From contig NZ_CP017634.1 of NCBI RefSeq assembly GCF_002777255.1, positions 5,220,903 through 5,284,902 on the forward strand: DNA of 64,000 nt, in the 5' to 3' direction. The DNA comes from Candidatus Formimonas warabiya (lineage in GTDB: Bacteria > Bacillota > Dehalobacteriia > Dehalobacteriales > Dehalobacteriaceae). The translations under genes were made by a program, and so were the position numbers. Shown in pieces: positions 52,500 to 61,351 of this stretch. Position 1 is the first letter of the stretch; the number at the start of each line of letters is the position of its first letter. The notes beneath the pieces were generated by a model. The model saw only the letters and a list, made by a program, of their open reading frames with translations, did not search any database and was not told where the DNA came from.

Positions 52500-54008
52500 T
52501 TGGATACATTAAGTAATCTTTTAAATGGATTAGTTATCGCTTTACACCCGACGAGTGTGATTTTTTGTTTCTTTGGAGCAGTTGCAGGGTTACTGATCGG
52601 TGCTTTGCCTGGATTAGGCCCTTCAGCTGGATTAACGATTATTTTGCCGATCACTTTTAGTTTGCCTCCCATTCAAGGAGTAATTTTTCTAGCTGGTATT
52701 TATTACGGGGCCATGTATGGTGGTTCTATTACATCTATTCTTCTTGGTTTACCTGGAGATCCTGCCTCAGTGGTGACTGTGACGGACGGATATCCTTTAG
52801 CCAAGCAGGGGCGGGGCGGCCCGGCATTGGGTATTACGGCTATCGGGTCATTTGTTGGCGGCACGATATGTGTCATACTCTTTACCTTCTTAGGGCCCGT
52901 TCTGGCCAAAGTAGCCCTGAGCTTCGGACCGCCTGAATACTTTGCCTTAATGTTTTTAGGGCTGACATTAGTCTCCAATTTTATGGAGAAAAGTATTATC
53001 AAAGGTTTTATATCCGCGTTCGTGGGACTCTTTGTTTCGGTAATCGGCTTAGATTTGGTAACCGGGTTGACGCGTTTTTCCTTTGGGACCATTGAGCTTT
53101 ATGATGGGATTGATTTTGTGGTGGTAGCTTTAGGAATATTTGGCATTACCGAAATACTGATATCGCTGGAAGATGATATAACCTCGTTTAAATTTAACCG
53201 AAAAGAATTGCGTTTACGTAATCTATTCCCAGATGCCAAAGATTGGGCTGTATCTAAATGGCATATTGTCAGAAGCACCTTTATTGGATTTTTTATGGGT
53301 CTGATGCCTGGGTGCGGGGCCGCCATCTGTTCCTTTATTGCTTATGCAGCTGCAAAAAATTCTGCTCCGCCGGAAAGGAAAAAACTCTTTGGTAATGGCG
53401 CCATAGAAGGGGTAGCGGCACCTGAGACCGCAAATAATGCTGCTTCCATTGCAGCTTTTGTACCTTTGCTCACCCTTGGCATACCTGGTACTGCCAGTGC
53501 CGCTGTAATCATGGGTGCTTTGCTGATGTTTGGCTTGGAGCCGGGTCCTCTGCTTTGGACGAAAAATCCTGATTTTGTCTGGGGGCTAATCGGCAGTATG
53601 TATATTGGAAATGCGATGCTTTTGGTTTTATCCACTGTCGGTATCCCGTTTTTTGTCAGGATGTTAGAAGTTCCGTTTCCCATACTAAACGCATCGGTAA
53701 TGGCGTTTATCCTGGTTGGCGGTTACAGTTTGAATAATAGTATGTTTGATGTAGGCCTGGTAATCCTATTTGGCCTGATCGGGTATCTGATGAGAAAAAT
53801 GGAGTATCCCGCACCTCCCATGATTCTGGCCCTTATTTTGGGTAATACGCTTGAAATCTCTCTGCGTCAAACGATGATTATTTCCCAGGGACATATAGGG
53901 GTTATTTTTACACGGCCAGTTTCCGGTACGATTATGGTCATTGCCATTGCTTTTATTTTATGGTCAGTCTACAAATCTTTGCGTAAAACTAACAAGACAC
54001 AGGAATAA
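52500..54008 (+). CDS. tctA: TTT large membrane subunit TctA, second system
   Basis: 502 residues, about eleven helices, with the canonical TctA loops GALPGLGPSAGLTIILP and GLMPGCGAAICSFIAY, and YGGSITSILLGLPGDPASVV. The start is TTG 52500 after AGGGGGG. More conventional than the TctA at 34794. Confidence 0.92.
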   Translation: MDTLSNLLNGLVIALHPTSVIFCFFGAVAGLLIGALPGLGPSAGLTIILPITFSLPPIQGVIFLAGIYYGAMYGGSITSILLGLPGDPASVVTVTDGYPLAKQGRGGPALGITAIGSFVGGTICVILFTFLGPVLAKVALSFGPPEYFALMFLGLTLVSNFMEKSIIKGFISAFVGLFVSVIGLDLVTGLTRFSFGTIELYDGIDFVVVALGIFGITEILISLEDDITSFKFNRKELRLRNLFPDAKDWAVSKWHIVRSTFIGFFMGLMPGCGAAICSFIAYAAAKNSAPPERKKLFGNGAIEGVAAPETANNAASIAAFVPLLTLGIPGTASAAVIMGALLMFGLEPGPLLWTKNPDFVWGLIGSMYIGNAMLLVLSTVGIPFFVRMLEVPFPILNASVMAFILVGGYSLNNSMFDVGLVILFGLIGYLMRKMEYPAPPMILALILGNTLEISLRQTMIISQGHIGVIFTRPVSGTIMVIAIAFILWSVYKSLRKTNKTQE

Positions 54009-54040
54009 AGCCTATTTTAAGAAGGAAAGGTGTTTGATAG

Positions 54041-54886
54041 ATGAAAGCTGAAATTGTCTTAACTCCGACGGAAAGCAAGAAATTAATTTGCCTGGGAGTT
54101 CAGCAACTACCTTCTTTTAAAAAAAACCTAAGCAACGGGATCATTGCTATTCATCCCAGCAGCACAACTTACTTCTTAACGGAAACAATGGGATTCTCTC
54201 CGACTGGCACTTGGTTGCTAGGGGCAATCAGGGAAAAAGGGCTTTGCGTCAGCTGGGAAAGGCAACAAGCAGCTAAACTAGGTCATCAATTTGGTCAACC
54301 CGCAAATTTTCCCTTCACTTGGGTACTTGAAGACGGAAAATGGATTACGGAGCAGAGAAAGTTAATAGACATTTTAGATCGGATGGGTCCCGGTGATATC
54401 TACATTAAAGGGTGCAATGCTTTAGATATTAATAGAAATGCGGGGGTTTTATTCGCCAATCGGGCTGCAGGAACGATTGGTGTGGTTAATCGTTTATCGC
54501 GCAAAAGGGGTTTTCAGATTTTATCACTGGTGGGATTAGAAAAACTGATTCCCGTTCCCCTGACTGTTGCGGTACGAGCGGCGGCTTTTTCATCAATTGA
54601 CTTGTCCTTGGGGCAAAAAGTCGGCCTGTTGCCTCTCCGGGGAGAGGTAATGACCGAGGATCGAGCGCTTTCCCTGCTGACTGGAGCAAAAGTAACTCCC
54701 ATAGCGGCAGGCGGCCTACTCGGTGCCCAAGGTGCTACAACCATGGTGCTGGAAGGAGATAAGCCGGTTGTGGAAGATGCACTTTCTGTTGTTCAGGGGG
54801 TTAAAGGTGCAAAGCTTCCCCCCATTCGCGAGCCGGAATGTAAGGATTGCAGTATATTAAAATGTGACCTGCGGTTCTCAGAATAA
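54041..54886 (+). CDS. Unknown protein of the second TTT cluster
   Basis: 281 residues, soluble, no signal peptide. I do not recognise the family. Visible features are an N-terminal strand-rich part (TPTESKKLICLGVQQLP), a central GDIYIKGCNALDINRNAGVLF segment, a Gly/Ala-rich stretch (AAGGLLGAQGATTMVLEG) and a C-terminal cysteine group C267-x2-C270-x4-C275, which could bind a metal. AAGGAAAGGTG precedes ATG 54041, and the gene follows tctA by 32 bases, so it belongs to the same operon. It may act on the imported substrate or on regulation. Confidence 0.6.
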   Translation: MKAEIVLTPTESKKLICLGVQQLPSFKKNLSNGIIAIHPSSTTYFLTETMGFSPTGTWLLGAIREKGLCVSWERQQAAKLGHQFGQPANFPFTWVLEDGKWITEQRKLIDILDRMGPGDIYIKGCNALDINRNAGVLFANRAAGTIGVVNRLSRKRGFQILSLVGLEKLIPVPLTVAVRAAAFSSIDLSLGQKVGLLPLRGEVMTEDRALSLLTGAKVTPIAAGGLLGAQGATTMVLEGDKPVVEDALSVVQGVKGAKLPPIREPECKDCSILKCDLRFSE

Positions 54887-54905
54887 ATCAGGACTTTGCG
54901 TGCAT

Positions 54906-54958
54906 AGCGGGAAACCTCTTAGGGTTTCCCGCTAACCGGTTACCGTTCAATACCGGTT
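54906..54958. pseudogene. abrB fragment now forming hairpins between convergent genes
   Basis: Bases 54907-54945 match abrB copy 2 at about 37850-37889 with two mismatches, so this is a stub of a further cluster copy. AGCGGGAAACC (54906-54916) pairs perfectly with GGTTTCCCGCT (54923-54933), and AACCGGT (54934-54940) with ACCGGTT (54952-54958), followed by TT. It lies exactly between the convergent 54041 gene and the LysR gene, where a two-way terminator is needed. Confidence 0.7.
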
Positions 54959-54991
54959 TTGCTCATAGTGAGTGCCGCCCCGGTCATCTTT

Positions 54992-55906
54992 TTATTCCGG
55001 GTTAAATGAAGTTTTGTCCGGTTCGCAATAGATCATCTTCACCATTTCCACGAAAGCCTTTGTCGGTTTGCTGATCTTATTCAGGGGACCGGAGTAAAGA
55101 TAGGTATCCCGGGTTAATCCCGGATTTACAATATTTAAAGCGTGAATTTGTTTTTGGGCAATTTCTTCTTGCACGGCTGCATACGGTAAAAGGGAAGCTC
55201 CCACTGTTTGCATAATCATTTTTTTGATGGCTTCGATACTGTCTAATTCCATCATAATAACGGGTTTGAGGGAAAAATTCTCAAAGGCTTTTTCCACCAC
55301 AACCCAATAACCCCGGCCCCGCTGATAGGCGATTAAAGGAATGGACCCGATGTCTTGCAGTGAAATACGGGTGAGGGTGCTTAAAGGGTGGGACGGGTGC
55401 GTACAGAGCACAATCGGTTCCTCACTGAGCTTAATCTTTTCTAAGCTGGCCGAGGCTACGACTCCCCGGGCAATGGCCAGCTGGATTTCGTTTCTTTCCA
55501 CCATGGGCACAATTTCCGTACTTCTGGCTGTGCGCACATGAAGACATATTTGGGGGTAATGCTTTCTAAAAGTCGACAAAAGGGAAGGCAGTTCATAGCA
55601 GCTGACAAAAAAGGAAGCGCCGATGAGCAGATTGGTGGTCAGGTCGTTTTTCAGTAAAATTAAGGCGTCTGTTGCTTCTTCCGCCGTCTTGATGATTTTC
55701 TGCACATAGGGGAGAAAAAGCTCTCCCGCCTTGGTCAAATTTACCCCTTGTGACGTGCGGTCCAGCAGCGCAATACCCAGCTCATCCTCTAGATTCTTGA
55801 TCCGGGCAGTTAAGGTAGGTTGCGTATAATTTAATATTTCCGATGCGTGACGAAATTTTTTGGTTTCCGCAATGACCTTAAAGGTATTCAGATCTCGTAA
55901 TTCCAT
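54992..55906 (-). CDS. LysR-type transcriptional regulator, second
   Basis: 304 residues on the minus strand, with the N-terminal helix-turn-helix (SEILNYTQPTLTARIKNLEDELGIALLDR in part) and the effector-binding domain (about 90-300). It resembles the LysR at 43990. It is convergent with the second TTT operon and could control that operon or the duplicated clusters, whose promoters carry a T-N11-A box. Confidence 0.92.
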   Translation of the reverse strand: MELRDLNTFKVIAETKKFRHASEILNYTQPTLTARIKNLEDELGIALLDRTSQGVNLTKAGELFLPYVQKIIKTAEEATDALILLKNDLTTNLLIGASFFVSCYELPSLLSTFRKHYPQICLHVRTARSTEIVPMVERNEIQLAIARGVVASASLEKIKLSEEPIVLCTHPSHPLSTLTRISLQDIGSIPLIAYQRGRGYWVVVEKAFENFSLKPVIMMELDSIEAIKKMIMQTVGASLLPYAAVQEEIAQKQIHALNIVNPGLTRDTYLYSGPLNKISKPTKAFVEMVKMIYCEPDKTSFNPE

Positions 55907-55942
55907 TACCCATTCCTCCGGTCTTTCTACCTTATTTATCTC

Positions 55943-55981
55943 ATAAACTATTCTTTATCTATTATATAAACTATTCTTTAT
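55943..55981. promoter_or_regulatory. Two direct 16-base repeats upstream of the second LysR
   Basis: ATAAACTATTCTTTAT occurs at 55943-55958 and exactly again at 55966-55981, 23 bases apart (about two helical turns). Each copy has ATAAA/TTTAT arms. The placement 36-75 bases upstream of the LysR start suggests an autoregulatory site. Confidence 0.6.
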
Positions 55982-56013
55982 GACGGCCGGGATTCCTCCC
56001 CCGTCTTTTTTTT
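55982..56013 (+). terminator. Plus-strand terminator before the metallophosphoesterase
   Basis: GACGG (55982-55986) and CCGTC (56001-56005) with inner GGGA/TCCC pairing, followed by eight T. No plus-strand gene ends nearby; the closest is 54886, so it may stop readthrough against the LysR gene. Confidence 0.6.
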
Positions 56014-56124
56014 ACTTCACATCACCTTTGCCTGGTGCTATGATTTTTATGTACTGATTTTTTCCTGAAGAAATCGGCCTGTTTTTTGGATATGAGATTA
56101 AATTAGCGAAATGGGGGTGGGGAA

Positions 56125-57273
56125 TTGTTCCGGTACTTTTTTACTTTAGTCATTTCCATTTATGTACCCGCAGTAATCTATACGGGTTATCGCCTTTGGC
56201 AGATGACAAAATATTTTTTTCCTTCTGCACCCAGGATAGGATACTGGTTTTTTTTCTTGCTCTTCTCATTGGCATTCTTCTTATCCCGCTCAGTGGGCAG
56301 TGTGTTGCCCGATTCGATCAGTGAGTCGATTAATCTATTCAGTTATTATTGGCTGGTTGCCTTGCTCTATCTTTTTGTGTTTTTACTTGGACTGGATTTA
56401 ATTCGTTTCATAAATAAACTAACCGGTATATCTTCCGGATTTGATAAACTAACCCCCCATATTCTTTTAGGTGCTGTTATTTTAGTAGGAGTGATTCTCC
56501 TTTATGGAACCTGGAACGCACGCCATCCCCGTATCATGAATTACGAAATAACCATCAATAAGGATGCGGGCAGCTTTAAACAGCTTCATGTGGTTATGGT
56601 GAGCGACCTGCACCTGGGTGCAGTGGTTGATCGCAGCCGCCTGGAAAAAATGGTCAACATGATTAACGCTTTGAAACCTGATTTAATCCTGATGCCCGGC
56701 GACATTATCGAAGATGAAGAGACGTTTTCAGAGCAGAACATGTTGGCAACCTTTGGCAAGCTGCAATCTAAATTAGGCACCTTTGTCTCCCCGGGCAACC
56801 ATGAATATTACCGGGGGACGACGAAAAAATCATTTGACCGGCTGAAAGAAGTGGGCATAAGTGTTCTCGAGGATGACTACGTAAAGATCGCAGACAGCTT
56901 TTATATCGTAGGCCGGGAAGATCCCGCGGTGGAACGGTCTCAGGGAAAGAAAAGGAAGGATCTAGGGGAGATTCTGGATGATGTTGATAAAAAATTGCCC
57001 ATCATCCTGTTAAACCATCAACCCACAGAACTGGAAACCGCAGAAAAAGAAGGGGTCGATTTGCAGCTTTCCGGCCACACCCACAGAGGTCAGGTATTTC
57101 CCGCGAATCTGATCACGTCGCGTATCTTTGAACAGGATTGGGGGTACCTGAAAAAAGGAGGCCTGCAATTGATCGTCTCCTGCGGCTATGGCACCTGGGG
57201 ACCACCCTTCCGGATCGGGAATAAACCTGAAATAGTAAACATAGTCATAAACTTTCACGGGGGTCAGGCTTGA
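56125..57273 (+). CDS. Membrane-anchored calcineurin-like metallophosphoesterase
   Basis: 382 residues: four N-terminal helices (1-135), then a metallophosphoesterase domain with MVSDLHLGAVVDRSRLEKM, LMPGDIIEDEE, SPGNHEYYRG, LNHQPTEL and LSGHTHRGQVFP, all five metal-binding blocks intact. Similar proteins (YkuE/YaeI-like) are thought to hydrolyse phosphoesters at the membrane. The start is TTG 56125 after GGGGGTGGGGA. It seems to be a single gene. Confidence 0.88.
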   Translation: MFRYFFTLVISIYVPAVIYTGYRLWQMTKYFFPSAPRIGYWFFFLLFSLAFFLSRSVGSVLPDSISESINLFSYYWLVALLYLFVFLLGLDLIRFINKLTGISSGFDKLTPHILLGAVILVGVILLYGTWNARHPRIMNYEITINKDAGSFKQLHVVMVSDLHLGAVVDRSRLEKMVNMINALKPDLILMPGDIIEDEETFSEQNMLATFGKLQSKLGTFVSPGNHEYYRGTTKKSFDRLKEVGISVLEDDYVKIADSFYIVGREDPAVERSQGKKRKDLGEILDDVDKKLPIILLNHQPTELETAEKEGVDLQLSGHTHRGQVFPANLITSRIFEQDWGYLKKGGLQLIVSCGYGTWGPPFRIGNKPEIVNIVINFHGGQA

Positions 57274-57498
57274 CTTATTTTAGATCAAGGCAGATACAAG
57301 CAGAGATCTGAAAGAAGGATACTAATATAGATTAGGTGTAAACAAAACCATCTATTGAAAAATTGAATCGATAAAGATTTGCCATAAATATTATTAATTA
57401 GACAATCTATCTCCAAGCGTATATAGTGTTACCCGTCAAGAAGCTAAAAACGGAATTGTGTTTTGGTACCTACAATCTAAGTAATGGAGATGTGCTAA

Positions 57499-58590
57499 AT
57501 GAGATATCAGGATTCAATGACGCCTATGGAAAGAGCAGCCGCTATTGCCAAGGGTGAGGCAGCCGACAGATTGCCTTGTAACCCTAATATTGCTAACGGG
57601 GTAGCGCGGATTTATGGGTGCAAGGTATCTCAGTTTAATACCGACGCCAGGACCCTAGCGGCAGCACAAATTGCTGCTTACCGCAAATTTGGTTCCGACG
57701 GCGTACGGATTTTTACCGATCTTTTCCCTTGGGCAGAGGCCATGGGTGCGGAGGTTATCTGCCCCGACGACGCTACGGTAGATTTAAAAAGGCCTGCTGT
57801 CGCTGAGATCAGTGAGATCAACCGGCTCCGCCCGGCTAATCCCTATCAAGATGGCCGGCTTCCTGTCCATTTGGAGGCTATGAAATATTTGCTGGATGAG
57901 CTGGGGAGTGAGGTAGGCTGCTCCGGGGGGATTGTCGGTCCGTTCACAAACGCTTTTTTTCTCATGGGAATAGACAAGACGCTTAGGCTGTTGCGTAAAA
58001 ATCCCGAAGCTATGCATCAACTCTGTCAAGTGTCCTTAGAAACTTGCATAAATTATGCGGAAGCAGTCATCGATATCGGCTTGACCCCCACCATTTCCGA
58101 ACCTATGTCTTCCTGTTCTGTGGTGAATCCGAAAGTATTCCGGGAATTTTCCTTGCCGTATTTGCAAAAGCTGGTGGATTATATTAAAGGCAGGGGTAAG
58201 GGCGTTGTCATTCATATATGTGGGCTGACCCACAAAATTTGGGATGATATTGCGGCTATGGGTATAAGCGGCTTTAGCATTGATAATGTAAGCGGCTTAA
58301 AGGATTGTTGCCGGCAAATCGGGGATAAGGTAAAAATTATGGGTAATGTTGATCCCGGCGGCATCATGTATGCAGGCTCCGTCCAAGAGGTGCGGCAAAA
58401 AACTCTGGAATGCATCCGGGATGGATATGATTCGCCGAAAGGCTATACTGTTATGTCCGGCTGCAGCCTGCCTATCGAAACTCCAATCGAAAATATTGTA
58501 ATGATGATGGATACCGTCCGTGAGGTAGGGTATCCTGTGGATATTGATAAGGTAAATCACATGCTCCGGAGTATGGAAGAAGCTGGTTAA
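57499..58590 (+). CDS. URO-D-family corrinoid methyltransferase (MtaA/MtbA-like)
   Basis: 363 residues with the uroporphyrinogen decarboxylase fold. The zinc-thiolate site of MtaA/MtbA/CmuA enzymes is present: His and Cys in VVIHICGLTH and a further Cys in VMSGCSLPIE, which separates it from true HemE. Such enzymes move a methyl group from a methyl-corrinoid protein to a thiol or pterin acceptor. With mttB at 11162 in the same region it may serve methylamine metabolism, though it is 43 kb away and paired with a DUF1638 gene. GGAGATGTG precedes ATG 57499. Confidence 0.85.
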   Translation: MRYQDSMTPMERAAAIAKGEAADRLPCNPNIANGVARIYGCKVSQFNTDARTLAAAQIAAYRKFGSDGVRIFTDLFPWAEAMGAEVICPDDATVDLKRPAVAEISEINRLRPANPYQDGRLPVHLEAMKYLLDELGSEVGCSGGIVGPFTNAFFLMGIDKTLRLLRKNPEAMHQLCQVSLETCINYAEAVIDIGLTPTISEPMSSCSVVNPKVFREFSLPYLQKLVDYIKGRGKGVVIHICGLTHKIWDDIAAMGISGFSIDNVSGLKDCCRQIGDKVKIMGNVDPGGIMYAGSVQEVRQKTLECIRDGYDSPKGYTVMSGCSLPIETPIENIVMMMDTVREVGYPVDIDKVNHMLRSMEEAG

Positions 58591-58608
58591 TTAAGGGGAG
58601 ATCTTGGT

Positions 58609-59265
58609 ATGACACAAAAGATAATCGCCTGTGAAGTATTGAAGGAAGAACTGCTCGCCGTGACATCAGGCCGTGAGATCGAATTTGAATTTCTTCCTCA
58701 GGGGCGGCATAATTATCCGGAAAAATTGGGCCGGGAATTGCAGGACATACTGGACGGTTTAACCGGCTATGAGCGGGTTGTACTGGCGTTCGGGCTATGC
58801 GGCGGTGCGGCAAAAAATTTGCGGGCGGGTGATTTCACGCTAACCATACCACGGGTCCATGACTGTATTCCCTTGTTGCTAGGTTCTAAGGCCAGGTTTG
58901 CTGAACATCAGTCGGAAGGAACAGGCACATTGTATATGTCACGCGGCTGGACGAGTAGTGACGGGTCTATTGTTTCAGAGTATCAGCGCACTTATGAAAA
59001 GTTTGGGGAAAAAAAGGCGGCGAGAATTTTTGAGATAATGTTTAATGGCTATCGGCGTGTCTTGTTTATCAGCGCCGGCTTGCCGGATGAAGAAAAATAT
59101 GTGCAGCGATCTAAAGAAATAGGGCAATTACTAAAATTGGATCATCAAATCACCCAGGGTAATTTAACGTATATTGATAAGCTGGTCAACGGACCTTGGC
59201 CGGAAGACGAGTTTATCAATATTGCTCCTCACGAAGTTATCAAAGAATCTTATTTTTTGGTTTAA
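58609..59265 (+). CDS. DUF1638-family protein
   Basis: 218 residues, soluble. DUF1638 marks: IIACEVLKEELLA at the N-terminus, VVLAFGLCGGAAKNL, IPRVHDCIPLLLGSKARF, and TLYMSRGW. The conserved cysteines suggest a metal or cofactor site. The family is commonly encoded beside corrinoid methyltransferases, as here (18 bases after the URO-D-type gene). Function not established. GGGGAGA precedes ATG 58609. Confidence 0.85.
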   Translation: MTQKIIACEVLKEELLAVTSGREIEFEFLPQGRHNYPEKLGRELQDILDGLTGYERVVLAFGLCGGAAKNLRAGDFTLTIPRVHDCIPLLLGSKARFAEHQSEGTGTLYMSRGWTSSDGSIVSEYQRTYEKFGEKKAARIFEIMFNGYRRVLFISAGLPDEEKYVQRSKEIGQLLKLDHQITQGNLTYIDKLVNGPWPEDEFINIAPHEVIKESYFLV

Positions 59266-59328
59266 TACCGGAAGGTGTAACAGCCAAGTGAAACCGGCCC
59301 CCCGGAAAAATACTAAATTTGATTAATC

Positions 59329-59358
59329 AGCACTGCTAAATTTCGGCAGTGCTTTTTA
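59329..59358 (+). terminator. Intrinsic terminator after DUF1638
   Basis: AGCACTGC (59329-59336) and GCAGTGCT (59346-59353) form a perfect 8-bp stem with a 9-base loop, running into TTTTA. It ends the methyltransferase-DUF1638 unit. Confidence 0.85.
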
Positions 59359-59465
59359 TGTGATCAGGTTGGGGCCTATGTGGTTCGGGAGTTTAGTAAA
59401 CCTTTTTGGTTCAGGTCATCTAGAAAGCAGTTTTTATCATTAGGAGTATGCTCTTGCAATTGAGG

Positions 59466-59475
59466 CATAATTATG
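59466..59475. promoter_or_regulatory. Palindrome in the toxin-antitoxin promoter region
   Basis: CATAATTATG is a perfect 10-base palindrome 39 bases before the antitoxin ATG, where Phd/YefM antitoxins usually bind their own promoter. Confidence 0.45.
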
Positions 59476-59513
59476 GCACAATAATACCATAGAGTTAGAG
59501 AGGAGTGCTGATT

Positions 59514-59774
59514 ATGCCGCGAATCATCCCGATTCGAGATTTGAAAAATACAAGTGAAATCTCTCAAATGTGCCACGAGGCAACCGAGCCGATCTATATT
59601 ACCAAAAACGGCTATGGCGATATGGTTATCATGAGCATAAAAATGTACGAAGAAAAATTGTTTATGTTGGATGTGTATAACAAATTGGTTGCAGCCGAGG
59701 CACAGATAGCAGAAGGAAAGGTGTTGGATGGAGACACCTCTTTGAAAAGCATAAGAGAAAAATACAATGTATAG
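59514..59774 (+). CDS. Phd/YefM-family antitoxin
   Basis: 86 residues from ATG 59514 (SD GAGAGGAG). The N-terminal DNA-binding part (IIPIRDLKNTSEISQMCHEATEPIYITKNGYGDMVIMS read in pieces) is typical of Phd/YefM; the C-terminal tail would wrap the toxin. Overlaps the toxin gene by 8 bases. Confidence 0.88.
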   Translation: MPRIIPIRDLKNTSEISQMCHEATEPIYITKNGYGDMVIMSIKMYEEKLFMLDVYNKLVAAEAQIAEGKVLDGDTSLKSIREKYNV

Positions 59775-60075
59775 ACTGGTTGTTTCGGAGCTTGCCCACC
59801 AAGATTTGGATAATATTGTCTCGTACATTGCGGTTGAGCTTGCAAACCCCATAGCAGCTACCAATTTCCTCGATGAAGTAGAAAAATGCTACGGTTATTT
59901 AAAAAGCAATCCGCTTATGTATGAACGGTGTCATGATGCCCGCTTGGAAAAAGAAGGCTATCATAAGGCGACCATTAAAAACTATATCTTGGTTTATAAG
60001 GTTGATGAAGCAGTTAAGGAGGTTATCATTCATCGTTTTTTCTATGGGGCACAGAACTATGTAAAATTGATATAA
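59767..60075 (+). CDS. RelE/ParE-family toxin
   Basis: 102 residues with the RelE/ParE fold pattern: LVVSELAHQDLDNIVSYIA at the start, RLEKEGYHKATIKNYILVYKV and VIIHRFFYGAQNY at the end. Could cut mRNA at the ribosome (RelE) or poison gyrase (ParE); the family alone does not decide. Translationally coupled to the antitoxin. Confidence 0.87.
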   Translation: MYRLVVSELAHQDLDNIVSYIAVELANPIAATNFLDEVEKCYGYLKSNPLMYERCHDARLEKEGYHKATIKNYILVYKVDEAVKEVIIHRFFYGAQNYVKLI

Positions 60076-60188
60076 AGAAATTTTGTTTTTATAGGGGGCT
60101 ATGTATAGGGGAATCTTGAGGACGACCTTAGCGATGTCATAGTAAAAGTCAAATTTGCCCACATATGCAACAGAATGTCTGCGGAGAT

Positions 60189-60223
60189 AATGCACCAAAG
60201 AAGAAATTGGAGGTGCATTTTTT
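60189..60223 (+). terminator. Intrinsic terminator between TA pair and CRISPR operon
   Basis: AATGCACC (60189-60196) and GGTGCATT (60212-60219) with a 15-base loop, then TTTTC. A clear stem followed by a T-run. Confidence 0.75.
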
Positions 60224-60619
60224 CATGATAATTGAATTATAGTTGAATAGAAAACTATGGTAGGGACGTGCTAGTACATCCTTTCATCCTGAAAGAGGTT
60301 TCAGACAAAAAACGTAGCCAGTTGGAATGGTTTAAAAAGCGTACAGAAGAAAACAATAACCAATGCCTTGATCATCCAAAAGAAAAGGGTAACATCTGTA
60401 CGAATGGGAATTTAAAAAAGATTAGCAGACAATCAGGGAGTAGTATGATCCAATAGATTTTATTTAAACAAATATTGGCATATAATAATATTTTTATTTT
60501 ATATCATGTCAAATAATGGTATAATTTTGATAATAATGTATTTCTAAATTTAATCTACAAAATTCCTCATTTATAGGCTGGGTTATAAAACGTATAAATA
60601 TATTGAGGAGGAACAAAAG
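60224..60619. other. AT-rich region upstream of cas6, no gene recognised
   Basis: A 62-codon frame from GTG 60268 has no ribosome site and no resemblance to a known protein. Bases 60460-60600 are very AT-rich and probably hold the cas operon promoter (TATAAAACGTATAAATATATT just before the ribosome site, read as a candidate -10 area). Nothing else is visible. Confidence 0.5.
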
Positions 60620-61351
60620 GTGCATATTTTTGCAACATTGAAATCAGACTCTGAGATGGAGTTGCCAATTACATACAATCATCTTTTGCAGGCTGCTATT
60701 TATAGGATCATTGATCCGGAATTGGCAGCCTTTTTACATGAGCGGGGTTTTGAGACTGGTAACCGAATTTTTAAGTTATTTGCTTTTTCCCGTTTATCCG
60801 GTCGTTTTTCCATCGACAAAGAAAAAGGGACAATTAAGTTTTTAGAAGAAGTAAAATTGGTCCTGTCATCTCCGGTTGACCGGTTTTGCCAGTCTATTGC
60901 CAATGGTCTATTAACTAAGGATGATATTTACTTAAACCATAACAATGTGAAAGTAGAAAAAATTGTTGTCCAAAATTTCCGTATTGATCGAGAAAGAGTA
61001 GTCTTAAAAACTTTATCCCCGGTTGTGGTATACAGCACTTTATTAAGACCGGAGGGGAGAAAGTATACCTGTTATTTTCAGCCCGGAGAACCGGATTATG
61101 ATTCTTTGATTACAAATAATTTACGAAAGAAATATCAGGCTCTTTATGGGAAGGACGCCCCAGAAGGTAAGGTAAAAGTGAGAAGACTTGGAGAAATGCG
61201 TCTGCACGTGGTTAACTATAAAGATACGGTAATTAAAGGGTATTCGGGAAAATTGGAACTAACTGGGCCAGTGGAACTTTTGCAAATGGCAATAGATGCC
61301 GGGTTTGGTGGAAAAAATTCCCATGGATTTGGATGCATGATAATTAAATGA
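60620..61351 (+). CDS. cas6: Cas6 CRISPR RNA endonuclease
   Basis: 243 residues from GTG 60620 (SD GAGGAGGAAC). Two RRM-like halves; the C-terminal glycine-rich loop DAGFGGKNSHGFGCMIIK is the Cas6 hallmark. An N-terminal histidine-containing region (YNHLLQAAIYRI) resembles that of type I-A/I-B Cas6. It cuts the CRISPR transcript within repeats such as those just downstream. The gene ends at the edge of a degenerate repeat (61350). Confidence 0.93.
   Translation: MHIFATLKSDSEMELPITYNHLLQAAIYRIIDPELAAFLHERGFETGNRIFKLFAFSRLSGRFSIDKEKGTIKFLEEVKLVLSSPVDRFCQSIANGLLTKDDIYLNHNNVKVEKIVVQNFRIDRERVVLKTLSPVVVYSTLLRPEGRKYTCYFQPGEPDYDSLITNNLRKKYQALYGKDAPEGKVKVRRLGEMRLHVVNYKDTVIKGYSGKLELTGPVELLQMAIDAGFGGKNSHGFGCMIIK

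Noticed and set aside
50833-54008. tctCBA at 50833 as part of the tandem duplication
   Set aside because: The proteins share only family motifs with those at 33216-36314, and the key TctA loop differs, so it is an independent system.
60268-60456. 62-codon ORF upstream of cas6
   Set aside because: No ribosome site, no similarity recognised, composition like the surrounding noncoding DNA.
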